Source of the DNA: Plantago ovata | Lineage: Eukaryota > Streptophyta > Magnoliopsida > Lamiales > Plantaginaceae | DNA length: 64,000 bases | Assembly (NCBI GenBank): GCA_028274465.1 | Contig: CM051455.1 | Span: 50,135,351-50,199,350 of the forward strand | Direction of reading: 5' to 3' | The notes under the pieces: generated by a model | Database searches by the model: none | What the model was told of the DNA's origin: nothing | What the model saw: the letters and a program-made list of their open reading frames with translations, nothing else | Shown: piece after piece, positions 33,760-44,600 of the stretch | Layout: each line of letters begins with the position of its first letter | How positions within the stretch are numbered: position 1 is the stretch's first letter | Program-made: the position numbers and the translations under genes

Positions 33760-35270
33760 TAATACGATACATAACCATTTTGGACAAAAATCCCATATAT
33801 TGTACAACAAAAGGAACTAGTAGCTTGAGTTTCTTGAGGAATTGCAAAAGGATGGTTAGTGTGATGTGGTTCCATCATGCTTCCTCTTTTTGTCAAAATG
33901 TCAGCAACAACATTACATTCATCGTAGAGAAAATGCACTTAAAAATTCTCAAAAGTATGAAGCAGACGTCTAATGTCGTTGATCATATGCTCGTGGCACC
34001 ATGGAACTTGTTCCTTCCTGTTCAAAACATGAAGCGAGTACTGAGTGTCAGTTTGGATTGTTACTCTATTTATTCCTCGACGGATTGCAAGTTTTAGACT
34101 CATTAATAAGGCATATAGTTCAGTTGCATTGTGGTTCATAGCTCCCAAAGATGCCGAGGCATCCATTACAAAATTCCCATGATGATTTCGTATTATACAT
34201 CATGCTCCAGATTTGCTCAGATGTTGATAACACGAACCATCAATATTAATGCAATAAAACCCTTCAGGTGGTGGTAATCATTTTTACAAGTGATTAGTTT
34301 GTCATGATGTGTACGTGTGCTTATAAAGTGGATATTTAAGTCTATGTTTAGCCGGGCTAATTTACAGATAAATCTAGCTCCCAAAGATGCCGAGGCATCC
34401 ATTACAAAATTCCCATGATGATTTCGTATTATACATCATGCTCTAGATTTGCTCAGATGTTGATAACACGAACCATCAATATTAATGCAATAAAACCCTT
34501 CAGGTGGTGATAATCATTTTTACAAGTGATTAGTGTGTCATGTTGTGTACGTGTGCTTATAAAGTGGATATTTAAGTCTATATGTTTAGCCGGGCTAATT
34601 TACAGATAAATCTAAATCTATTTAAAGCTTTAAGTATTTTGGCATTCCTATATGGTTGAGCCAGTAACAATGTATATAATTAAGTAGAGTTGTGCTTGAG
34701 GTGAAATAGAATATGTGTGAAGTGTGTGATTGATGTATATCATTCAAAAGAAGTATGCATATAGAGGAGATCGAGTGTGGTTGGGCATTCAATGAAAAGG
34801 TGGTGGGCTAATTCGATTTCTTGTTGACAAAATTCACAATTGGCATCTTGCAAAATTCCACAAGTAGCCAAATATTCCCTTTTTAAGTAAACGACCTTGG
34901 ATCAATAACCAAACAAAAAAATTATTTTTAGTAATGTCTTGAGAGTCCAGGCTATGTCCCATGGCCATAGAGGACCATAGGGTTGATTTGCATATAAAAG
35001 TGCATTGTAAGCTGATTTTAAGTGTAAATCAGCCATTTAAACTGAAGTTGTGAAAGTAGAGGTGCATGGTTCGATCCATGACGGTGATGGAGTTATAAAG
35101 TTGGTTTAAGTGTGGAGAAATAAGGTGGTTTAGTATGTTTGTATAATAGTATTGTAGAAGTAGTTGTAATATTTGTCGTTTAAAAAAAAATGCATGTGTC
35201 CAAACAATTCTATCTGATGTTGGTGATAGAGGCAAAACAATTTCCATTTTGAATAAGAACAGACCGTGAG
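33760..35270 (-). pseudogene. LINE remnants: RT tail, zf-RVT and RNase H-like domain
   Basis: Read leftwards, 35250-35180 gives LPLSPTSDRIVWTHAFFFK, the segment preceding the zinc-binding region of plant LINE polyproteins. About 34925-34800 gives LKREYLATCGILQDANCEFC followed by H-LFIECP, a zf-RVT motif. Then 34166-33760 gives an RNase H-like domain (DASASLGAMNHNATELYALL, TIQTDTQYSLHVLNRK). Frames change and stops intervene, so it is a dead remnant. A 236-bp tandem duplication lies between the parts. Confidence 0.72.
34141..34612. repeat. 236-bp tandem duplication
   Basis: GCTCCCAAAGATGCCGAGGC begins at 34141 and again at 34377. The copies stay nearly identical to AGCCGGGCTAATTTACAGAT, with a few substitutions. 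The unit includes the start of the RNase H-like fragment, so that domain's first ~8 codons are present twice. Confidence 0.85.
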
Positions 35271-35484
35271 TTGGGGAGAAATGACCTCACAAAAATCCCT
35301 AACCAGTTTATTTCATAACCATTTGTGATAGCAAAAACTGATACTTTTTTCATCTCCTACTTGAAAAGCCATAGTAGTATTTTCAAAGAAAAGTGAAAGA
35401 TCAATTTTCTAACTTGATGCAAATGAAATCATCATGGAGCCCGTCTCCTGGATATCATATCATAATTCATAAGGGAGAACAACT

Positions 35485-35986
35485 TGTTGTGGCCCAAATT
35501 CTATTTTAAACTAGATGATTATGTATTTAGCAAGCAATAACATATAGATGAATAAATAGGGAAATAGACCGAAGGTTTGTATTAATATTGCAAGAGACGA
35601 TTACAACCTTTAGGGAATGGCCGGAGAAGCAGTCGGAAACCTGCAATATTCCGGTGATCTATTAGTATAGAAAATAGGCAGATTCAATGTATTTAGGTAG
35701 TTAGGATAGCATGGGAGTTTGTGAGAATACCTCAACAAACTTCACTGATTATTCCCTTCCTCAACCTCACACTGATAGTGATGCCAAAACTGAATAGTGA
35801 CAGCTGGAGGTGAGGAAACCAGCTTGACTGGTTTCTCAACTGTCCATTCACCTACATGAACAACTGAGGGTAAAATCAGAATATTACTAGCAATAAACTA
35901 TAAATAATAAAAATTGTTAAACTGAAAAATACGCTTCTAGTAGGAAAGCGCATTTGACTGATTGACTTAGATAGACGGATACAACA
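35485..35986 (-). repeat. 3' LTR of the Gypsy element
   Basis: 502 bp. On the plus strand it starts TGTTGTGGCCCAAATTC and ends GACGGATACAACA. It matches the LTR at 40399-40900 with equal length. Confidence 0.92.
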
Positions 35987-36470
35987 ATGTCGGCCCCTCA
36001 AATTTGCTTTGTCCTCAAGGCAGAGAAAATTTAGGGTACTGCCGGAGTAAAGCCTCACGCTTCTCCCAAGTTGCGGCTTCCGGGGGAAATCCCGATCAGT
36101 GAATCAAGTGCTCAGTGGAGGTGCGGTTGCGGAAACGGACGGATCGAGTCTTCGAAACTGCAATGGGGTGAGTCATTGGCTATCCTTCACCGTTTATCTC
36201 TAGCAAAATGGGAATTGGGGAAAAACGAGTCTTGATCTTCTTTTTCAGTAATGAGACATGAAAAACATCATGCATCTTGGTTTCTGCAGGTAACTCAAGT
36301 TTGTAAGCGACCGCACCAACCTATCCAAAACCTTAAAAGGGGCCAAAATATTTAATCGACAATTTGGTCTGGCATTTGAGCAGATTGTTGCCGATTTTGA
36401 AAGGCTGCATCTTTAGGAAGACAAGATCTCCAACTTCAAAATTTCGTTCAGTACGGTGAGTATCTGCATA

Positions 36471-37321
36471 TCATTTCATTCTTTCCTGTGCAAGTAGCAT
36501 ATTTTCCTTCAGAATTTGTAGCATCTGTTGCCTTGTCTGAATTAACTCCTTTGTTGCAGTGTGAGGAGCTTGTAAATACGGACCTATAGATAGTTGTGGA
36601 GGAGGGTATCCATACATTGCTTGAAAAGGGCTGACCTTGATTGAGTGATGGAAGTTAGAATTATACCACCATTCTGCTAAAGGTAACCAATCTACCCATT
36701 TTTTCAGCTTCACATGTATCATACAACGTAGGTAATTCTCTAAGCACCTGTTTAGTCTCTCAATTTGACCATCGCTTTGGGGATGATGGGTTGTACTCAT
36801 GTTCAGCTGGGTTCCCAACAATTTGAAAAACTCTTTCCAGAATCCACTCTGAAAAACTACATCTCTGTCACTTACTATCACCTCAGGAACTCCATGTAAC
36901 TTGTGAATTTGTTGTAGGTAAATAGCAGCAAGGGACTCAGCGGTGTAGGGATGTGAAAGAGCAATAAAATGGGCATATTTAGTGAGTCTGTCAATGATAA
37001 CCCAGGTTACTTGCTTCCCAGCTGAATTAGGTAAGCCCTCTATAAAGTCCATTGAAATCTGAGACCAAGGTGTGGTTGGAATAGGTAAAGGTTGGAGTAA
37101 TCCTGGATAAGCCACTGATTCATCTTTGCACTGCTTGCAGATTCACAACTGAGAACAAAATCAGTCACATCTTTTTTGAGTCCTTTCCAGTAGAAGAGAG
37201 ACTTGATTCTTTGGTAACAGGTATGTACAACAGAATCATGAACTGCCTGCAGAATATTAACTCTTATTTCTTCATTTTGGCCAATGTACAGTCTGCCTTG
37301 GTATCTGATCAATCCATCCAT
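36471..37321 (-). pseudogene. Integrase of the Gypsy element
   Basis: The H2C2 zinc-binding part (VHDSVVHTCYQRIKSLFYWK) is followed, after a frame change, by the catalytic core: SQISMDFIEGLPNSAGK (first Asp), VSDRDVVFQSGFWKEF (second Asp) and HHPQSDGQIERLNRCLENYL (Glu). The chromodomain-like tail continues to about 36000 in broken frames (FEVGDLVFLKMQPF; LEDKANLRGRHC). Confidence 0.87.
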
Positions 37322-37324
37322 GAC

Positions 37325-37930
37325 TTAAAACTCTGGATATTCATGTGGATTGATGGTGCAAGTTGCCAACAACTCTGTGGCTTGAGGATCACCTTGATAG
37401 CTGGACAAAATTTCTTGAACCCACACAGGCCTGTGGTAAGCATATTGATTTTCTTTTGGTTCTTGTTCTTGTTCAGCCATGTACTCATACTTCCTTGACA
37501 ATGCATCAACCATTAAATTAGCCTTCCCTTGTTTGTATTCAATCACAAAATCATACCCCATGAGTTTGTACAGCCACTTATGTTGAATGGAATTTGTGAT
37601 TTTCTGCTCCTTAAGATAGATTTTCTGCTCCTTAAGATATTTGAGGCTCACATGGTCTGTTCTAATAACAAACTTAGAACCAATTAGATATCCAGACCAC
37701 TTAGCAACAACTGTCATTATTGCTAACAATTCCTTCTCATAGGTGGACAAGGCCTGGTTTGTTGGGCAAATTGCTTGACTGAAATAGGCTATTGGCCTCC
37801 CTTTTTGCATCAAGATTGTTCCAATTCATGTCTGGCAGGCATCAGTCTCAATCGCAAATGGCAGTTTGAAATCAGGTAAAGCCAATATTGGTGCTTTCAT
37901 CAATTGCTCTTTTAATTGCTGAAATGCTTT
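37325..37930 (-). pseudogene. RNase H domain of the Gypsy element
   Basis: MMQKGRPIAYFSQAICPTNQ, followed by YEKELLAIMTVV and FVIRTDHVSLKYL, is a Gypsy RNase H. A 21-bp duplication (YLKEQKI repeated) is visible. It lies in a different frame from the RT. Confidence 0.85.
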
Positions 37931-37992
37931 TTCTGCCTCTGGTGTCCACTTGAAATTGTTTTTCTTGGTCATATCAGTGAGTGGTCTATCCA

Positions 37993-39400
37993 CTACCTCA
38001 TACTTGGGTGAAAATCTACTGTAAACCCTAGGAATCCCCTCAATGCCTTCAATGTTTTTGGCAATGGCCAGTCCACCATAGTTTTGATCTTCTCCGGATC
38101 AATGCCCACCCCCTTTGCACTTATGACATATCCTAAATAATCAATTTGTGGCAAGGCAAATGAACACTTAGACTTTTTTGCATAAAGTTCATGATCCCTG
38201 AGAATCTGTAGAACCTGAGAAAGATGATCACGATGTTGCTGCATGGACGAACTGTAGACTAGAATATCATCAAAGAATACTAGAACACCTTTCCTCAATA
38301 AAGGAGAAAAAATCTCATTCATGAGTTTTTTAAAAGTTGCAGGTGCATTGGTAAGGCCGAAGGGCATCACATTGAACTCATACTGTCCATGGTGAGTAAC
38401 AAAAGCAGTTTTAGGTTTATCTTGTTCTTTTAATCTAATCTGAAAATACCCCTGCCTTAGATCAAGTTTTGAGAAAACCATTGTACCATGTAATTCTGAA
38501 ATGAGATCTTCTATGACAGGCATTGGAAACTTATCCGTGACTGTCACCTCATTGAGCTTCCTGTAGTCTACACACATCCTCAATGTAGAATCCTTCTTCT
38601 TAACAAGGAGAACAGGATATGCAAATGGGCTGGAGCATGGATTGATCAAGCCTTGATGTAAGAGTTCTTCCACTATCTTCTCTATTTCATCTTTCAAGGT
38701 ATGAGATACTCTATAAGGCCTTTGTTGTATTGGACTTGCCCCTTCTTTTAAAGTAATGCTATGCTCAATGTGTCTTACAGGTGGAAGACACTTGGTCTCG
38801 CTAAACACATCCTGGTATTGCTGTAAGATGACTTGAATACAGCTGGGCACTTCTGTTGGTACAGTCTCAACCTGCATTTGGAAGAGTTGTGCTACTTTTC
38901 CATGAGTTGTCTTCTGTAACAACTTTTTGAGTCGTTTACCACTTAAATAACTCAGGTGTGCATTTTCTCCCTCCCCTTGTAACTGTATCTTCCTTCCTTG
39001 TTTGGTCACAATCAAGCAATTCTTCTTCAAAGATAAAGTCACAGGGCCATACTTCCACAACCAATCATAACCTAAGATTATATCACATCCACCCAAAGGA
39101 ATAATCCTAAGTTCAGCATCAAATTTGTTACCCTGAGAGGTCCACTGAAATGAAGCACACCTTTCTTTACTAACAGTCCTCTCCCATTAGCTACTGTAAT
39201 TACCCATGGAGGAGTGGGTTCAACACTGCATCTCAACTCTATAGTTGTTGATTGATTCAGGTAGTTGTGTGTGCTTCCACTATCAATCAGAATTGATAAT
39301 TTCTTTTTCTTATGCAGGCCAGTGATTTTAAGGGAGTTGTGTGTTCTACTGTCATGGAGTGCATGTAGGGTGATTTCTCCATCAGCTGAGAATAATAGTC
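37993..39400 (-). pseudogene. Protease and reverse transcriptase of the Gypsy element
   Basis: The aspartic protease motif (IDSGSTHNYL, about 39290) is in a separate short frame. The longest frame (39096-37993) starts at the protease end (GGCDIILGYDWL) and covers RT: RPYRVSHTLKDEIEKIVEEL, CVDYRKLNEVTVTDKFPMP, LDLRQGYFQIR, FGLTNAPATFKKLMN and the catalytic block VFFDDILVYSS. It ends by frameshift just after LRGFLGFT, before RNase H. Confidence 0.88.
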
Positions 39401-40255
39401 AGGTCAGGTTCTTCATACTCTCCTTCTTCCTCTTCTATTTCCTCCTCTTCTGACATGACTATTTGAAAGAGTTTAGCACACTTGTGCCCATAAGTGTACT
39501 TCTCATTACAATTAAAGCAAAGTCCCTTCTCTTTCCTTGAATTGTATTCTGCTTTTGACAACCTCTTGATGGGTAGAGTTTTCTTTAATTGCTCTATGTA
39601 ATCTGCCACATCCCCCTTTTGAATTAGTTGAGTGAAGTCCATGGCGATGTCCTCTTGCCCAGGTACAAGGAATTTCTCCAACAGCATAGCACAGAACATA
39701 TCCCAATGATATGTGATTTGCCCTCAACATACTCACACCACCAAAGATCTGTTGCTCCAGTCAGGTAATATGATGTATGTAAAACCTTATTCTCTGGTTC
39801 AATCTGATTAACTTGAAAATATCTGTTAGCTTTCCTAATCCATGATCTAGGATTGTCACCAGCAAACTCTGGGAATTCTAGTCTATATGGTAGGCAAAGC
39901 ATTTGGGGGTTGATTAGCTTGGTGTGTTCTCTGGTTAGTGTATTGGAGTAAAAGTTGTTCAAGAGAACGTGTGTACACTCTTGTTCTTGATCTTTTGGAG
40001 GAGTGTCATCAGTCTGTGAATAGTATGATCATTATGCAAATTGCGTAAGGGTGGTATAGTATATGTTTTAGAGTTTTTCTTACCAGATCCACTGCCTTGC
40101 TCTTGATCTATACCTTTCTCTTTTTCTCTGGTCAGGAGGATCTGCTCCATCTCCATCATCTGCTCCATCTTCTGAGCCAACACTCCCACAACTTGGTCTA
40201 TTGTAGTCACCTTAGCCCCCATGGTGTTCATCTCTGCAGAGAACTTGGCCTTCAA
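39382..40255 (-). pseudogene. gag region of the Gypsy element
   Basis: Separate frames give the capsid-like block (LPYRLEFPEFAGDNPRSWIR, RKANRYFQVNQIE, TGATDLWW) and the zinc knuckle CFNCNEKYTYGHKC at about 39500. Stops near 39960 and frame changes break the ORF, so no intact Gag can be made from it. Confidence 0.8.
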
Positions 40256-40398
40256 GGCATCCAGGATGGTGCTACAGTTCTGGATTTATGTGTCATGTTT
40301 CTTCTGGGTTTCGAGCAACTCCTTGAGACGGGAGTCTGTAGATCCAGTCATGGCCACCTTACTGCTGCAATGGATGAACCTGAGCTCTGGATACCACT

Positions 40399-40900
40399 TG
40401 TTGTGGCCCAAATTCTATTTTAAACTAGATGATTATGTATTTAGCAAGCAATAACAGATAGATGAATAAATAGGGAAATAGACTGAAGGTTTGTATTAAT
40501 ATTGCAAGAGACGATTACAGCCTTTAGGGAATGGCCAGAGAAACAGTCGGAAACCTGCAATATTCCTGTGATGTATTAGTATAGAAAATAGGTAGATTCA
40601 ATATATTTAGGTAGTTAGGATAGCATGGGAGTTTGTGAGAATACCTCAACAAACTTCACTGATTATTCCCTTCCTCAACCTCACACTAATAGTGATGCCA
40701 AAACTGAATAGTGACGGCTGGAGGTTAGGAAACCGGCTTGACTGGTTTCTCAACGGTCCATTCACCTACATAAACAACTGAGAGTAAAATCAGAATATTA
40801 CTAGCAGTAAACTGTAAATAATAAAAATTGCTAAACTGAAAAATACGCTTTTAGTAGGAAAGCGCCTTCGACTGATTGACTTAGATAGACGGATACGACA
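40399..40900 (-). repeat. 5' LTR of the Gypsy element
   Basis: 502 bp. It starts TGTTGTGGCCC and ends GGATACGACA, followed by the CAACT target duplication. The primer-binding site lies directly inside it (40386-40398). Confidence 0.92.
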
Positions 40901-40905
40901 CAACT

Positions 40906-41400
40906 CAGATAAAGTGATAAACTAACATATAACATATGTGAATTGTGAATTGAAATGGATCAACAACAAAAAAGAAAAATAATTATAATAGTTTAGATGA
41001 GTCATATTTATCTGTATAATAGAATTAGTAAATCATGATGAATTCATGAAGAGTGAACATTGCGAAAGTTGAAGTTTATGCCTGTATTTGTACCAAGGCT
41101 TTCCTTAATAATACATCTCTCACTTTATTCCATACTACAACCACAATTGTGTACCTACTACCCACCAATCACTACCATATCGGATACATGCCCATGCGAG
41201 TTGAAAGTGAAGTGAGTCCGTGTTGTAGGCTTGTAGCGTAAAATAAACCTCTTAAACCGCTCAATACCTCATCCAACACATATTTCCATGTAAAAGACAA
41301 GTAACACTCGTAATTCCAACTTTTAGTATGATTACTACATGGACGATGGGAGAGAACAAGGCCAGATGACAGACTAAAATTAACTAAACTATATCATTCT
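40906..41400. other. Intergenic, SCC3 3' flank
   Basis: No gene seen. The SCC3 3'UTR probably extends from 41635 down to about 41400. Confidence 0.5.
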
Positions 41401-41635
41401 AAAAGACGGGCTCAATTATACAGAGTACATGGCACTGGAAACCAAAAGAGTAGATTAAAAGTTGCAGAGTCGACCCTACAATTTTGATGGCATAAAATGT
41501 AAAAAGTTTTCGGGGTAAATACTGGGTGGTGCCAATCCCACAAAGAAAATTTTCCCATTTCTCAAACTTGATCAGGTGACAGAGCGCCTGAACACTGACA
41601 ACAATTCTTAATTTACAAGTCATATTTCATAAATA

Positions 41636-44600
41636 TCACCATTCCGATGTTTGTGGCCAGCCCTCCTGAAGCTTGACTCGGGGCTTGTCAACTAGAAGCT
41701 CCTACATAAAATAAGTGGGGATTGCTTTAGATACATGAAACATCACACTTCACTTCTGTAATATCGACTTAAGTTAAAACAAGATGGCGTTGAGGGTGGG
41801 GGCAAAACAGAAAATTGGAAGTATACAAATGTCTACTGGTCATGAACTGTTCTACCAGACTCAGTAATGTACTACGATCCAAAAACCCCAAAAAAGAAAG
41901 AAAAAGAAAGTTTGAAAGTGCAGAAATATTCGTGAGTAATCCCCCCCCCCCCCCATCGTTCAACATTTTCCCGAGATTAACCCAAGCTTTTTTGGTGCAG
42001 TGTAAATTAGGATAGAGCATGGTTAAAAATCCTACCAACCATCCTAAAATGAAATGCAAAAAGGCAGAATATATAATGTACCTGAAGTTTTTGGGGTCGA
42101 TAGATCATCTGTTGCTCTACCAGAGTCCACCGTTTTTTGTTGGCCCCTGTTGTCATCCTTAGAAACCTTAATTGATCTTAACTTAGCTGAGGCTCGAAGT
42201 GAATGTATCAACGGCAGGTCCTCGTCATCATCTTCTTCTTGCTTTTCTTCATCAGATTCAGCATCTTGGTCAGATCCACTGATGGAGTCCTCCTCCCCAC
42301 TTGAATTTTGGTCATCAAAAAGCAGCCTTTTGCCCTGCAGAGTTCCCTTCTTGCGTGGCCCCTGGCGCTTAGCAGATTGTCTTTCTTTACCCTCTAAAAC
42401 ATCAAAGTAGTGGTAATGTAAGATTTCAAGGATGCAAGAACATATTTTAAATTCATATTTACAGACAGGCGCATGCATTACACACCGACCCCAACAGATT
42501 GCATGGTTACGGAAAGAAAAAAAAAAATCTTAACTTGCAACTAGTCCCTCAATTTGAAATAATTAGGCATGTTTGACTTTTCATAATTAATGTTACACAA
42601 CAAATGAACATGGAAATTTACATTCAGTTGTTAAACACTTAAACTAGTAATTTAATTAGGGGCTATTATATAGAGAGGGGAAAAAAGCGCAAGGCCCATG
42701 CGCCAAGTACTCTAGCTAATTGGTAGAGGGGAGGGAAGGAAGCATATATTCTGCAAAGAACCAATTCAAACCCAGGTCATTAATGGAGCAACTTATTGCT
42801 GTGCCAATGCTCACACCCTTGACAAGGGGAATTATATAAACTATATTATTTGGGAAACAAGAAAAATATGAGAAGAAAATACACATTACATGCAAGAAAC
42901 AAATAACAGAACATTACAAGTGGGAAAGAATAAGGTGAGAACAGAACGTGAGAAGATGGGAATACCTTTTGGGCCTTCATTTTTCACATACTTCTCACGA
43001 AGGGTATCCAGAAACTTGTAGTAGGCACGCCAGCCACTAGGATCTTCATCCGTCTTTACATTTTCAGTTCTCTTCTCAACTTCTGTCAAACTAATCATTG
43101 AAATGAAAGGTTAAACCATTGAATTTCACTTTGACATTTTAAGCACATCAATGGCAAAAAATAGGGCCAACTGCCTAACCCGTAAGGCTTTTATTCTATC
43201 GACTAGTATACAACTAAAAACAATGGCTGTTGTTTATGGGCTAGAAACCAAGAATCCGAATTTAGTCCCTTTATGTGACTGATGAATGTGTATGGATAAG
43301 CTAGTAGGAACTCTTACATGTCATTTATATCCTGTGCATGAAGTTTGGACACAAATTGCAGAACACCACCATCCAGGAACGACAGCTGCCTCGGAGCATC
43401 TGAAAATGCATAATCAATACCCTCTTTGACGATATTTAAAATTTCAGATCTGTATTTGTTACGCGCAGCACCAACATAGGACCCAGATAACCGAGTAGCA
43501 AGATCTTTACATTCCTGAAATGACTTGATTGACAATGATTCGTCATTGCCAGAGGAAAGGGCTACAAGATACCTTTGGTGTGCCTAAAAAGAAGAAAAAG
43601 ATAAATATTAGAAACCCATTTAAGAATGAAAATTCTTCTATGATACTCATACTCTTTAATTGTGTGGTAATGCATAATAATTTGATCGTTGTGAAATAAA
43701 ATACATGACCCATGAGAATGAAATCAGAATTATAAATTTAAGCCTTTGTTCTTTATCAATTACCTTTTTCAATGCTTCTAAAAGAAGATTTGAAATATCT
43801 CCTCTTTTCTTCAAAGCAGTGAGTAGATGCTTAACAATCTCAGCGACACTTGTGTTGTACATCTCCAGATGAGAGAGAACCTCTGGGACAAGATAATCCT
43901 GCAATCACAACAGATGCATTTGCCACATGTCATTGAAATACTAGCAAAGACAAAATAACCAGGGATGCACACGTCATGGAATTCACTAATGGTAGAAAAT
44001 TTCGAGTAAAACAGCTACCTTAGGAACTGCACTGTTAAGTACTAATTTGCCGACGCCATACATTATGGCATCTCTATTATTCTCATCTACGTATTCTCCA
44101 TTTTCATCTTCATCGTCCTCATTACCTGCAGAGGCCAGAGGGTAAAACACTTGAGAAACAAAAGAAAAAAATGAGCTGAAATTAATAAAATACAAGTTTC
44201 AACATATGCGAAAAGATACAGAGTGGTACATTGGGGGCACTAGTAAATACTAATGGTCATAGGACAGTGATACGACATCTATGCCTATCAGCTCAATAAG
44301 TGGGGTACTCTACATGAACAACAAAAGAAATCAAGCAAGAATGAGAATGAGTTGATTTCTCCACTAATGTGAATGAGTTGATACGACATCTATGCCTAGT
44401 GGAGAAACCAAGCAAGAATGAGAATGAATCAATTCATAGAGCATCTCATTAAGTCCTCTTGATTTCCACACCTTCTAGAAACTAGAATAATGATGAAATT
44501 TATGAAAAATGATCCCAAAATAGGAAGGCCCCACACAATACTTTTCCCTTGTCTAATTTAAAGGATTGCCCTGCCTGGCCTTCTATGTTCAGAAGTAGAT

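Larger units (their letters stand above)
35485..40900 (-). mobile_element. Ty3/Gypsy LTR retrotransposon with chromovirus-like order, complete but decayed
   Basis: Two 502-bp LTRs (35485-35986 and 40399-40900) with TG...CA ends flank the element. The 5-bp target duplication CAACT lies at 35480-35484 and 40901-40905. On the minus strand a primer-binding site, TGGTATCCAGAGC (initiator-Met-tRNA type), follows the 5' LTR, and a polypurine tract (TTTGAGGGGCC) precedes the 3' LTR. The internal order is gag, protease, RT, RNase H, integrase, then a chromodomain-like tail, interrupted by stops and frameshifts. I counted about 25 LTR differences by eye (~95% identity). It is inserted between SWA1 and SCC3. 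Confidence 0.93.
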
